The notes under the pieces were generated by a model. It had not been told where the DNA came from, did not search any database, and saw only the letters and a list, made by a program, of their open reading frames with translations. Both the position numbers and the translations under genes were made by a program. A stretch of 47,106 bases of DNA from Clostridium thailandense. GTDB lineage: Bacteria; Bacillota; Clostridia; Clostridiales; Clostridiaceae. The DNA is taken from assembly GCF_019207025.1 (NCBI RefSeq), contig NZ_JAEEGC010000050.1, forward strand, positions 1-47,106, read 5' to 3'. Below, in pieces: positions 16,060 through 23,688 of this stretch (position 1 is its first letter; each line of letters opens with the position of its first letter).

Positions 16060-16926
16060 TTATCGCGGAATCCATCCTTCAAATATAGTAACTGTCTTAT
16101 CACTAACCACTTTAATATCGCCTCCGTACTCCATAAGTATGTCCTTTACAATAGCTAATCCCATTCCTTCTCCTTTTTCTCCTTTTGTAGTAACGCCTGC
16201 TTTAAAAATTTTAGAAATAATTTCTTGGGAAATAACCGGTCCGTTATTCTTTATTCTGAAACCATATGCTTTTAGATCTTCAAATAATTCTATTTGTATA
16301 ATTCTATTTTCTTTTGATTCCTGAAGTGCATATATAGCGTTATCTATAATATTTCCAAGCACCCTGCAAAACTCCCAAGATGGCACTTTCAAGTCCTTAA
16401 AGGACGTAGTAATTGCTATTTCTGTTCTAATTCCTCTTTTTTCTGCATATAAAGTTTTAGCTTGAAGCAATGCGTTAACTGCTGGGTTTGCAGTTTTTAA
16501 TATCTTATTTACTTTTTGAATGTCTTTAAACACTTTTTCTATATATTCCGTTGCTTCAAGATATTCTTCCATCTCCATAAGACTATAAACTACCTGCAGA
16601 TGATTCATAAAATCATGTCTTTGAGCTCGAAGAGTTTTATTAAGGTTTTCTAATTGTTCCAAAGTGTGTTTTAGGGTAGCATATTCATAACTTCTTCCAT
16701 AAAGATATCGTATATTTTTCACAGTAAAAAAACTATTAATAATTCCTATAAATATAATTATATATATAAACAAATCTCCGCTATAAAGTTTCTGCTGAAA
16801 ATCGAAAGGATTTTGATGAAAATAATTATATGTTATCACTGCTACTATTGTACCTATCTGCATTATACTCAAAGCAATTATTGTTATGATTGTTTTATTT
16901 ATGTCTAATCTTTTCTTCATTGTCAC
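16060..16926 (-). CDS. Membrane sensor histidine kinase (SpoOB/LytS-like)
   Basis: The 288-aa kinase has two TM helices (about 12-33 and 49-70) joined by a short loop. A dimerisation/phospho-acceptor helix follows with RAQRHDFMNHLQVVYSLMEM (His at about 104), then a GHKL ATPase with NIIDNAIYAL and GEGMGLAIVKDI. The HDFMNHLQ box places it with the SpoOB/CitA/AgrC-type kinases that often pair with LytTR regulators. GTG start, with AAGGGAG six bases upstream. It lies 142 nt upstream of nfeD on the same strand. Confidence 0.88.
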   Translation of the reverse strand: MTMKKRLDINKTIITIIALSIMQIGTIVAVITYNYFHQNPFDFQQKLYSGDLFIYIIIFIGIINSFFTVKNIRYLYGRSYEYATLKHTLEQLENLNKTLRAQRHDFMNHLQVVYSLMEMEEYLEATEYIEKVFKDIQKVNKILKTANPAVNALLQAKTLYAEKRGIRTEIAITTSFKDLKVPSWEFCRVLGNIIDNAIYALQESKENRIIQIELFEDLKAYGFRIKNNGPVISQEIISKIFKAGVTTKGEKGEGMGLAIVKDILMEYGGDIKVVSDKTVTIFEGWIPR

Positions 16927-17092
16927 TTTGTTCTCCCTTCTTATTCCATCAATACCTTTTATTTTAACATATTTAAAATAATATCAAAACTACCTATTTT
17001 AGCTCTAATCGTTGATAAAATTTTAACACAGATGGCGACATAGAACAATTTGTTATATAATTATAAATATATCAACATTTAATAGTGATACT

Positions 17093-17355
17093 TATAGATA
17101 AACACATCAGACACTTAACTTATACGCAGGGATATATTGACATTCTGGAAGGCTCATTTAAATACTTTTGTTATAAGTCTTAGCGAAGTATTTTAGAAAA
17201 TCTTAGGACTATTGATATGTTTGAGGTACGAGTTTATCAATTGTTCTTAGACTTTCTAAATACTGAGCCTTAGACTTATCAAAAGTATTTATTGTGCCGG
17301 AAGAATGCCAATATATCCCGGAGCATAAGTTAAGTGTCGGCCGTGTACATCTATA
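17093..17355. repeat. Palindromic repeat family, full-length class I copy F (263 bp)
   Basis: It is the same 263-bp element as copy C, in opposite orientation. It starts TATAGATAAACACATCAGAC and ends TATAAGTTAAGTGTCGGCC then GTGTACATCTATA. Internal arms include ACATTCTGGAAGG / CCGGAAGAATG and AAATACTTTTG / CAAAAGTATTT. It ends 29 nt before the start codon of the ABC lipoprotein gene, leaving only the ribosome binding site between. Confidence 0.9.
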
Positions 17356-17384
17356 ATATATGATGTGATGGAGGGATTATTATT

Positions 17385-18383
17385 ATGAAAAAGAGAATGG
17401 GCGCACTGCTAATGATGCTTGCATTGATAATTTCATCATTGTTCGCAGTGGGTTGTTCAAGTAATTCAAAGCAAGCTAATGATCAGCCGCAAACTAAAAA
17501 GGAAAAAATCAAAATAGCTGCTTTAAAAGGTCCTACAGGTATGGGTATTGTAAAGCTTATAGAAGAAAATAAAGATATTTACGATATTACTCTATTTGAT
17601 TCACCGGATCAATTAGTATCTAAAATTGTAAATGGCGAACTAGATGGTGCTGCTGTCCCATCTAATTTAGCACCAATTTTATATAACAAAACAAATGGCA
17701 GCGTTCAACTTCTAGGAATAAACACTTTAGGAATCCTATATATAGTTGAAAATGGTAATACAATAAAAGATATCAAAGATTTAAAAGGTAAAACTATTTA
17801 TTCAAGCGGAAAAGGTTCTACACCTGAATTTGTACTAAATTACATATTAAAAAAGAATGGCTTAGAACCGGATAAAGACGTTAAAATTGAATATAAAGCC
17901 CAGCACAGCGACGTAGCTACAGCTTTAGCATCAAAAGAGATCAGTATAGCAGTCTTGCCTGAACCCTTTGTAACTACTGCGAAAATGAAAGATGCAAGCT
18001 TACAAATTCCAATAGACTTGACTAAAGAATATGAGAAAGTATCCGGGAATAATAGCAAGTTAGTAATGGGTACTATTGTATTTAGAAAAGACTTCATAAC
18101 TAAGAGAACATCAGATGTAGATGAATTTTTAGCTAAGTATAAAAGTTCTGTAGACTTTGTAAACAACAATAAAGTAGAAGCTAGTAAGCTTATCGAAAAA
18201 AATGGAATTCTTCCAAAAGCTAAATTAGCAGAAATGGCCATTCCTAAGTGCAATATAGTCTTTATCAGCGCTCAAGATGGAAAAGAATCTTTAAATAAAT
18301 TCTATAGTATTTTGAAAGAAAATGATCCAAAATCTATTGGAGGAAAGTTACCAGATGAAAATTTCTATTACAAAGGTAAGTAG
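17385..18383 (+). CDS. ABC transporter substrate-binding lipoprotein (SsuA/NMT1-like)
   Basis: The 332-aa protein has a lipoprotein signal (hydrophobic 8-23, lipobox FAVGC with Cys at 24). The body is a type II periplasmic-binding fold of the SsuA/TauA/ThiY class, with KIKIAALKGPTGMGI, DLKGKTIYSSGKGSTPEF and ISIAVLPEPFV. It delivers a small organic ligand to the permease below. The substrate class (sulfonate, pyrimidine, nitrate-like) is not clear from sequence, and I see no riboswitch upstream. GGAGGG precedes the ATG; repeat F ends just upstream of that site. Confidence 0.87.
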   Translation: MKKRMGALLMMLALIISSLFAVGCSSNSKQANDQPQTKKEKIKIAALKGPTGMGIVKLIEENKDIYDITLFDSPDQLVSKIVNGELDGAAVPSNLAPILYNKTNGSVQLLGINTLGILYIVENGNTIKDIKDLKGKTIYSSGKGSTPEFVLNYILKKNGLEPDKDVKIEYKAQHSDVATALASKEISIAVLPEPFVTTAKMKDASLQIPIDLTKEYEKVSGNNSKLVMGTIVFRKDFITKRTSDVDEFLAKYKSSVDFVNNNKVEASKLIEKNGILPKAKLAEMAIPKCNIVFISAQDGKESLNKFYSILKENDPKSIGGKLPDENFYYKGK

Positions 18384-19098
18384 AAAAATAAGCATATTAT
18401 TATTTTGGATATTAATTTGGGAGCTTTGCTCCCTTTTTGTTAATAAACCTATTTTGCTCCCCTCTCCTACTGAAGTATCAAAGATTTTAATATTGCTTAT
18501 GATCAAGGCTTCCTTTTGGAAAAGCATTTTTACAAGTATATCTAATGTTATATTCGGGCTTTTTATATCTATAAGTATAGGGATAGTAATAGGCGTTGCT
18601 GCAGGTCTTAATAAATTTTTTGAAGAATTCTTGGAACCTTTAATTGTATGTGTAAAATCTACTCCTGTAATGTCTATCGTAATATTAGCTTTAGTTTGGT
18701 TTAAATCCTCTCATGTAGCGATTTTTACAGCAATACTAGTTTGTTTCCCCATAATATATACAAATGTACTTCAGGGAATAAAATCTGTTGATATACAATT
18801 AATACAAATGGCAAAGGTATATAATGTAAAAGGCATATATATAATAAAAGATATTTATCTACCTTCAATTAAAAACTTTATTATTTCAGGTGTATTAATG
18901 TGTCTAGGTCTCGGCTGGAAAGTTACAGTAACCTCAGAAGTTTTAAGCATGCCCAGATATTCTATAGGCCTAAATCTATTAAATGCTAAAGCAACTCTGG
19001 AAACTGCAGAACTTTTTGCGTGGACTATCGTAGTAGTTTTATTGAGTTTTATTTTTGAATTAATATTCAAATCCTACATAAAGAAGAACAATAACTAA
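18355..19098 (+). CDS. ABC transporter permease (SsuC-like)
   Basis: The start is taken as ATG 18355 (MKISITKVSRK), inside the end of the lipoprotein gene (29-nt overlap), because GGAGG lies about 11 nt before it; the frame is open from 18322. The 247-aa protein has about six membrane helices. The coupling-loop EAA-type segment is MAKVYNVKGIYIIKDIYLPS followed by a GLGW motif. It belongs to the BPD_transp_1 superfamily and would form a homodimeric channel with the ATPase that follows. Confidence 0.87.
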   Translation: MKISITKVSRKISILLFWILIWELCSLFVNKPILLPSPTEVSKILILLMIKASFWKSIFTSISNVIFGLFISISIGIVIGVAAGLNKFFEEFLEPLIVCVKSTPVMSIVILALVWFKSSHVAIFTAILVCFPIIYTNVLQGIKSVDIQLIQMAKVYNVKGIYIIKDIYLPSIKNFIISGVLMCLGLGWKVTVTSEVLSMPRYSIGLNLLNAKATLETAELFAWTIVVVLLSFIFELIFKSYIKKNNN

Positions 19099-19110
19099 GG
19101 ATGGTATTGT

Positions 19111-19725
19111 ATGGAATCAACAAACAATTTTGAAGTTCAAATTAAAAATCTACATAAGTCCTATGATAATCACAAAGTTCTAAATAATTTAAGTATGGAT
19201 TTTATCCGAAATAAAATTACTGTCATTACAGGGCCCTCTGGCTGCGGTAAGACTACTTTGCTCAACATTATAAGTAGAATTGAAAAAGAAGACAGTGGAG
19301 AGATAATCCTAAATAATAAAGATATTTCCTACATATTTCAGGAAGATAGGCTTATTCCACATCTTACAGTCTATGAAAATATTGCTTTTGTTTTAAAATC
19401 AAAGATGCGGAAAGAAGAAATGAAAAATATCATAGATAAGTATTTAGCTATGGTTAAACTAACAGAGTATAAAGATAAGCTTCCAAGTAAATTAAGCGGA
19501 GGCATGAAAAGAAGAGTTGCTATAGCTAGGGCCTTCGCATACAAAAGTGAATTACTTTTAATGGATGAACCTTTTAAAGGATTAGATGATAAACTTAAAT
19601 CAGAAATAATAGAATACTTTTTAAAGATTTATAAGGAAGATAAGAGGACTGTTATACTAGTAACTCACGATATGAAAGAGGCGGAACTTTTAGGAGACGT
19701 GATTTATTCTTTCTCCTCCGATTGA
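19111..19725 (+). CDS. ABC transporter ATP-binding protein (SsuB-like)
   Basis: In 204 aa it shows Walker A GPSGCGKTT (about 42-50), a Q-loop in YIFQEDRLIPH, signature LSGGMKRRVAIARAFA, Walker B LLLMDEP and switch His in VTHD. It is shorter than usual SsuB/TauB (about 250) and ends soon after the H-loop, but no motif is missing. It completes the three-gene importer, 12 nt after the permease. Confidence 0.9.
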   Translation: MESTNNFEVQIKNLHKSYDNHKVLNNLSMDFIRNKITVITGPSGCGKTTLLNIISRIEKEDSGEIILNNKDISYIFQEDRLIPHLTVYENIAFVLKSKMRKEEMKNIIDKYLAMVKLTEYKDKLPSKLSGGMKRRVAIARAFAYKSELLLMDEPFKGLDDKLKSEIIEYFLKIYKEDKRTVILVTHDMKEAELLGDVIYSFSSD

Positions 19726-19787
19726 ATTGAAAAGCATGTAAAGAAATTCTATTAAAATCTCCAATATTTATATATTGTTATTCTGTA

Positions 19788-19890
19788 TATAGACATCCAC
19801 GGCCGAAAATTAACTTATAAAAAATATTTATTGGTAACAGTTAACACAAATTAAATATTTTTTTAGAGGACAATTGACAGGAGACAGTAA
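19788..19890. repeat. Palindromic repeat family, rearranged class II copy G
   Basis: The left end ATCCACGGCCGAAAATTAAC and the following 40 bases are almost identical to copy B. The inner block then appears in opposite orientation (AGAGGACAATTGACAGGAGA, against GTCAATTGTCCTCT in B) and the right terminal repeat is absent. It lies downstream of the ABC operon. Confidence 0.7.
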
Positions 19891-19897
19891 CAGAAAA

Positions 19898-19977
19898 ATA
19901 AAAGACGAATGCGTTTTGTGCTTTCGTCTTTTATTGTGTAACGAATAAAGTGAAAAAAGTTTCTTCTTTCACTTTAT
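19898..19977. terminator. Two hairpins between convergent ABC and GltD-like genes
   Basis: First hairpin: ATAAAAGACGAA (19898-19909) with TTCGTCTTTTAT (19923-19934). Second: ATAAAGTGAAA (19945-19955) with TTTCACTTTAT (19967-19977). Both have T-rich 3' arms in either direction, fitting one terminator for each converging transcript. Confidence 0.7.
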
Positions 19978-20001
19978 AGTTGTTTAAATATTTTAATATC
20001 T

Positions 20002-21252
20002 TTACATATTGTGTTCAGCTTTGCAGTATTCCTCTATGGTTTCTGCAACTATTTTTGCATGAACTGCTGCTTCTACTACAGTTCTTGCTCCTGTAACAAC
20101 ATCGCCAGAGGCAAAGGTTCCTTTTTTAGTTGTATTGCCTTTTTCATCTGTTATAAGTAGTCCCCACTTATTGGTACTAAGTTCTGTTGTATTAGATACT
20201 ATATTAGTTTTAGGAGACTGACTTATAGCTATAATTATTGAATTGCATTCGAAAAACTCTTCTTTTCCCTGAGCAGTTTTTATCTGCATTTTTCCATCTG
20301 AATCTACTACATTTTCTGTAACTGCTAATCTTATGCCTTCTTCTGTTAGTTCTATTGGAGACCTAAACAATTCAAATTTAACTCCATCATTTTTAGCTTC
20401 TTCTAGTTCATGTTTTGTTGCAGTCATTTGTTCAAAGTCACTTCTGTAAACTATAGTAACTTCTTTGGCTCCAAGTCTTTTAGCACTTCTTGCAACATCC
20501 ATAGCTACATTTCCTGCCCCTATTACTGCTACTTTTTCTCCCAATCTATAGGTTTGTGGTGATTTTAAATAATCAATAGCAAAATGAACGTTTCCTAAAG
20601 TCTCACCTTTTATATTTAGAGTCCTTGGATTCCATACTCCAGTTCCAATAAACGCTGCTTTATATCCATCCTCAAATAATCTGTCTAAAGATATGACTGG
20701 TCCAATAAGTGTATTAGGCCTAATTTTCACTCCAAGTTCTACAAGTCTATCTTCAATAATATCAATTATTTTTTTAGGTAATCTATACTCTGGAATACCA
20801 TATCTAAGCACTCCTCCTATTTTTTCATGAGCATCAAAGATAGTAACCTTGTATCCTCTTTCTGCAAGTATAAATGCAATTGTAATTCCTGCTGGTCCTC
20901 CACCAACAATTGCAATTCTATCTTTATCTTTTTTTACATTTTCAAACCTAACTTCTTCTAAGTATCTTTTAGATATTTCATGTTCTATCTCATGAAATTT
21001 TATAGCTTCGCCTTTAATCCCTCTTACACAGCTACCCATACATTGATCTTCATGGACACAAACCAAAGAACATACAACTGATAATGGGTTGTTTTTAAAT
21101 AGGATTTTTCCTGCTTCCATAATCCTATCTTCTTTATAAAGGCTTATGATTTCTGGTATTGGTGTACAAATTGGGCAACTGTCTTTACAATTAGGCTTCT
21201 TACACAATAAACATCTATCTGCTTCGTTTAATAACAAATTCTTTTTATCCAT
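20002..21252 (-). CDS. FAD/Fe-S NAD(P) oxidoreductase, GltD-like
   Basis: The 416-aa protein resembles the glutamate synthase small subunit. It has an N-terminal cluster domain with CLLCKKPNCKDSCP and CSLVCVHEDQCMGSC (about 14-75), then two nucleotide-binding folds: FAD at IAIVGGGPAGITIAF (about 113) and NAD(P)H at VAVIGAGNVAMDVAR (about 238). A GDVVTGARTVVEA block ends the FAD site. No large GltB subunit is nearby, so it is probably a stand-alone electron-transfer enzyme with unknown partner. The start follows AAGGAG. The upstream neighbour is a sigma-54 activator on the same strand. Confidence 0.85.
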   Translation of the reverse strand: MDKKNLLLNEADRCLLCKKPNCKDSCPICTPIPEIISLYKEDRIMEAGKILFKNNPLSVVCSLVCVHEDQCMGSCVRGIKGEAIKFHEIEHEISKRYLEEVRFENVKKDKDRIAIVGGGPAGITIAFILAERGYKVTIFDAHEKIGGVLRYGIPEYRLPKKIIDIIEDRLVELGVKIRPNTLIGPVISLDRLFEDGYKAAFIGTGVWNPRTLNIKGETLGNVHFAIDYLKSPQTYRLGEKVAVIGAGNVAMDVARSAKRLGAKEVTIVYRSDFEQMTATKHELEEAKNDGVKFELFRSPIELTEEGIRLAVTENVVDSDGKMQIKTAQGKEEFFECNSIIIAISQSPKTNIVSNTTELSTNKWGLLITDEKGNTTKKGTFASGDVVTGARTVVEAAVHAKIVAETIEEYCKAEHNM

Positions 21253-21385
21253 ACTAAGCTACTCCTTCTTTTTATCTTTCAGTATATTATTGGTTATTTT
21301 ATATAAATTTACTCCCAAAGTACTTTCAGCTCTAGTCAAAAGGCTTCTTTTAATTAAACTACGATTTTTGCTCTTAAAACAAGTA

Positions 21386-21426
21386 AACAGCCTGAAAGCA
21401 TTGTCATCCATTGCTTTCAGGCTGTT
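21386..21426 (-). terminator. Perfect 15-bp hairpin upstream of the GltD-like gene
   Basis: AACAGCCTGAAAGCA (21386-21400) pairs fully with TGCTTTCAGGCTGTT (21412-21426). On the minus strand it is followed by TACTTGTTTT. It may be a second terminator for the activator gene, or a structured leader of the oxidoreductase. Confidence 0.55.
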
Positions 21427-21462
21427 AAATCATTTAAATCATTCATTGAAGATTAAATAAGA

Positions 21463-21495
21463 AAAAGCTTATTGTCGTTTTGACAATAAACTTTT
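21463..21495 (-). terminator. Terminator of the second sigma-54 activator
   Basis: On the minus strand AAAAGTTTATTGTC pairs with GACAATAAGCTTTTT (loop AAAAC), followed by a T-run, about 20 nt after the stop codon. Confidence 0.75.
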
Positions 21496-21517
21496 CATTT
21501 TGAGTAAGCATATAATC

Positions 21518-23251
21518 TTACAAATTATACTTTTTAAGATCTCTATATAAAGTAGACAAGCTTATTCCTAGCTCTTCTGCAATTTTTCGTTTTCCTTTAA
21601 GTGTGTTTCCATGTTTAATTAACAGTTCATGAAGACACTTTTTTCGTATTGACTGCAGATTTTTATATTCGTTGTCTTTTTTCTCAGTCCTAATTTTATT
21701 TGGAATACATGAAATTGTTAACATATCTGTATTTGCCATGTTAACTGAATATTCAATGACATTCTCCAATTCTCTTACATTCCCAGGCCATTCATATAAC
21801 AATAACTGCTTTTTTACATCTTCTGATATGCCAGTAATATTCTTTTTAAACTTCTCATTGTACTTAATTAAAAAGTGCTCAGCTAATAGAATAATATCCT
21901 CTGGTCGTTCCCTAAGGGGAGGTATAATTAAAGGTATTACACATAATCTGTAAAAAAGGTCTTCTCTAAATTCATCTTTTCCAACCATTTCTTCAAGATC
22001 TTTATTAGTAGCTGCAATTATTCTAACATCTAATTTTACCGGTTTTACTCCGCCTACTCTTTCCAATTGTCCATATTCAATGACCCTTAATAATTTAGGC
22101 TGCAAATGCAATGATAAATCTCCAACCTCATCAAGAAAGATTGTCCCACCATTAGCAAGTTCAAATTTACCTGGCTTTCCTCCCTTATTCGCTCCTGTAA
22201 AAGCACCACTTTCATATCCAAAAAGTTCGCTTTCAAGAAGATTTTCAGGTATAGCCGCACAATTAATTGCTATAAAAGGTTCCTTCTTTCTTTCACTCAT
22301 TTCATGAATTGCCCTAGCAAATAATTCTTTTCCAGTTCCGCTCTCTCCTAGAATCAAGACATTTGATTCATATTTAGCCGCTTGTACTGCAAGGTTTTTC
22401 GTCTTATTCATTAAATTACTGTTTCCTACTATACTATCAAGATTTATATTTAAATGTGAGGCATCAGCTAGAAGTTGATATGCTATATTACTTAATTCTT
22501 TTTTATGTTTAAATTTAAAAAGAATATCTGACCTTTCATTATTGCTATTGATAAATTTAACACTTAAAAACATTCTGTTATTAGGAATTGAAGCTTTCAA
22601 ATCTATTTCCCACTCTTTATTACTATTTTCTTTAGCGTCCTCTACTATATTTTCCAAATAGCTTTCTGGTAATATATCTTTAATATTGTTTGTACTTTTT
22701 AATATTTCTTTCATTGCACTATTATATCTAATTATCGTTCCTGAAAAATCAGTTAATACAATTCCTTCACTTATAGAGTCTAAAACTGTTACTAATCTGT
22801 CTTCAGTCTTTTTTTCCTTTATTTTTGTTATAATTGCTTCTCCAAGTCTTTCTAAAAATGTAATTAATTTACCTGTCATTTTAGTCAGCTTATTCTTAAG
22901 TTCAGGTGTTAGAGATGCTATTGTTATAGTTCCAATACATTTTCCTTCATTTTTTATAGGATATATTATTGAATATTCTCCTTCACATTTATCATAATCT
23001 CTCATTGGACATTCCTTACAAATTTCATTTTCTTGAGGATTATCAATAATTAAAAGTTTTCCACTTTTAATAACATAGTCATTTGCACATCCTCTAGGGA
23101 GAGCTATTCCATTACTTTCTTTGAATATGCCAGTTCCAGCCACCCTTATCAAATGATTGTCCATAACATAAATATCAAATTCAATGACTGAACTAGTTGT
23201 TTCTATTAAATTCTGTATAAATTCCTTTATCTGATACATTAAACTATGCAT
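21518..23251 (-). CDS. Sigma-54-dependent activator with Cys-rich GAF and PAS domains
   Basis: In 577 aa: a GAF-like N-terminal sensor (about 1-140) containing CANDYV and a cysteine group [12 protein letters not shown], a PAS domain (about 150-255), AAA+ with [27 protein letters not shown] and FLDEVGDL, and a C-terminal Fis-type helix-turn-helix ([22 protein letters not shown]). The cysteine pattern suggests a metal, Fe-S or redox sensor. The start follows GGTGAGG. The likely target is the downstream oxidoreductase, but I could not find a -24/-12 site before it. Confidence 0.9.
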   Translation of the reverse strand: MHSLMYQIKEFIQNLIETTSSVIEFDIYVMDNHLIRVAGTGIFKESNGIALPRGCANDYVIKSGKLLIIDNPQENEICKECPMRDYDKCEGEYSIIYPIKNEGKCIGTITIASLTPELKNKLTKMTGKLITFLERLGEAIITKIKEKKTEDRLVTVLDSISEGIVLTDFSGTIIRYNSAMKEILKSTNNIKDILPESYLENIVEDAKENSNKEWEIDLKASIPNNRMFLSVKFINSNNERSDILFKFKHKKELSNIAYQLLADASHLNINLDSIVGNSNLMNKTKNLAVQAAKYESNVLILGESGTGKELFARAIHEMSERKKEPFIAINCAAIPENLLESELFGYESGAFTGANKGGKPGKFELANGGTIFLDEVGDLSLHLQPKLLRVIEYGQLERVGGVKPVKLDVRIIAATNKDLEEMVGKDEFREDLFYRLCVIPLIIPPLRERPEDIILLAEHFLIKYNEKFKKNITGISEDVKKQLLLYEWPGNVRELENVIEYSVNMANTDMLTISCIPNKIRTEKKDNEYKNLQSIRKKCLHELLIKHGNTLKGKRKIAEELGISLSTLYRDLKKYNL

Positions 23252-23358
23252 AATACCTCACCACTTTGTTATTATAATTTTCTATTTACATTATATATCA
23301 TATAATTAATAAGTACATAAGTATTTTATTAATTTGTCAGTCTTAAATTTTTAAAGAC

Positions 23359-23387
23359 AAAAGAATCTAGCTAAACCAGATTCTTTT
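23359..23387 (-). terminator. Terminator of the 54-aa ORF
   Basis: AAAAGAATCT (23359-23368) pairs with AGATTCTTTT (23378-23387), just beyond the small ORF's stop codon, ending in TTTT on the minus strand. Confidence 0.7.
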
Positions 23388-23391
23388 TATA

Positions 23392-23556
23392 TTACATATC
23401 GCCATCCATTTTCTTATTTTTTCTCATCATATAAGCTGCACCTAAACCTACAGCAGTTCCAACTATTCCAATCATAGTTGTACTCATAACCCTTCTGTCT
23501 CTTCTACCTCCCAGCATTGAAGTTATTGTCTTTAATCCAACCATTTCTCTTATCAT
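23392..23556 (-). CDS. 54-aa putative membrane microprotein
   Basis: The ORF starts at ATG 23556, with GGAGGG four bases upstream, and ends TAA at 23392-23394. The product starts MIREMVGLKTITSMLGGRRD, has one hydrophobic glycine/alanine-rich helix (about 24-44) and ends in a charged MRKNKKMDGDM tail. The good ribosome site, the terminator right after it and the intact reading frame support a real gene. No family is recognised. It follows the hybrid kinase-GGDEF gene on the same strand (132 nt) and may be cotranscribed with it. Confidence 0.65.
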   Translation of the reverse strand: MIREMVGLKTITSMLGGRRDRRVMSTTMIGIVGTAVGLGAAYMMRKNKKMDGDM

Positions 23557-23688
23557 AATACCCTCCATAGCTCTATAGCATAAATTTTAATATTATTATT
23601 ATTCCAATTCCATTTAAAATATATGCTTTATACATCTGATAATGTCTATATTTTTTTACTTTCTATAGCGAGAAAAATCTTCATAATC

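Noticed and set aside
17043..17384. Riboswitch upstream of the ABC importer
   Set aside because: The leader is almost entirely repeat F; no TPP, SAM or other known aptamer signature is visible.
21253..21400. Search for a -24/-12 promoter before the GltD-like gene
   Set aside because: No TGGCAC-N5-TTGC match was found, so direct sigma-54 control of this gene is not claimed.
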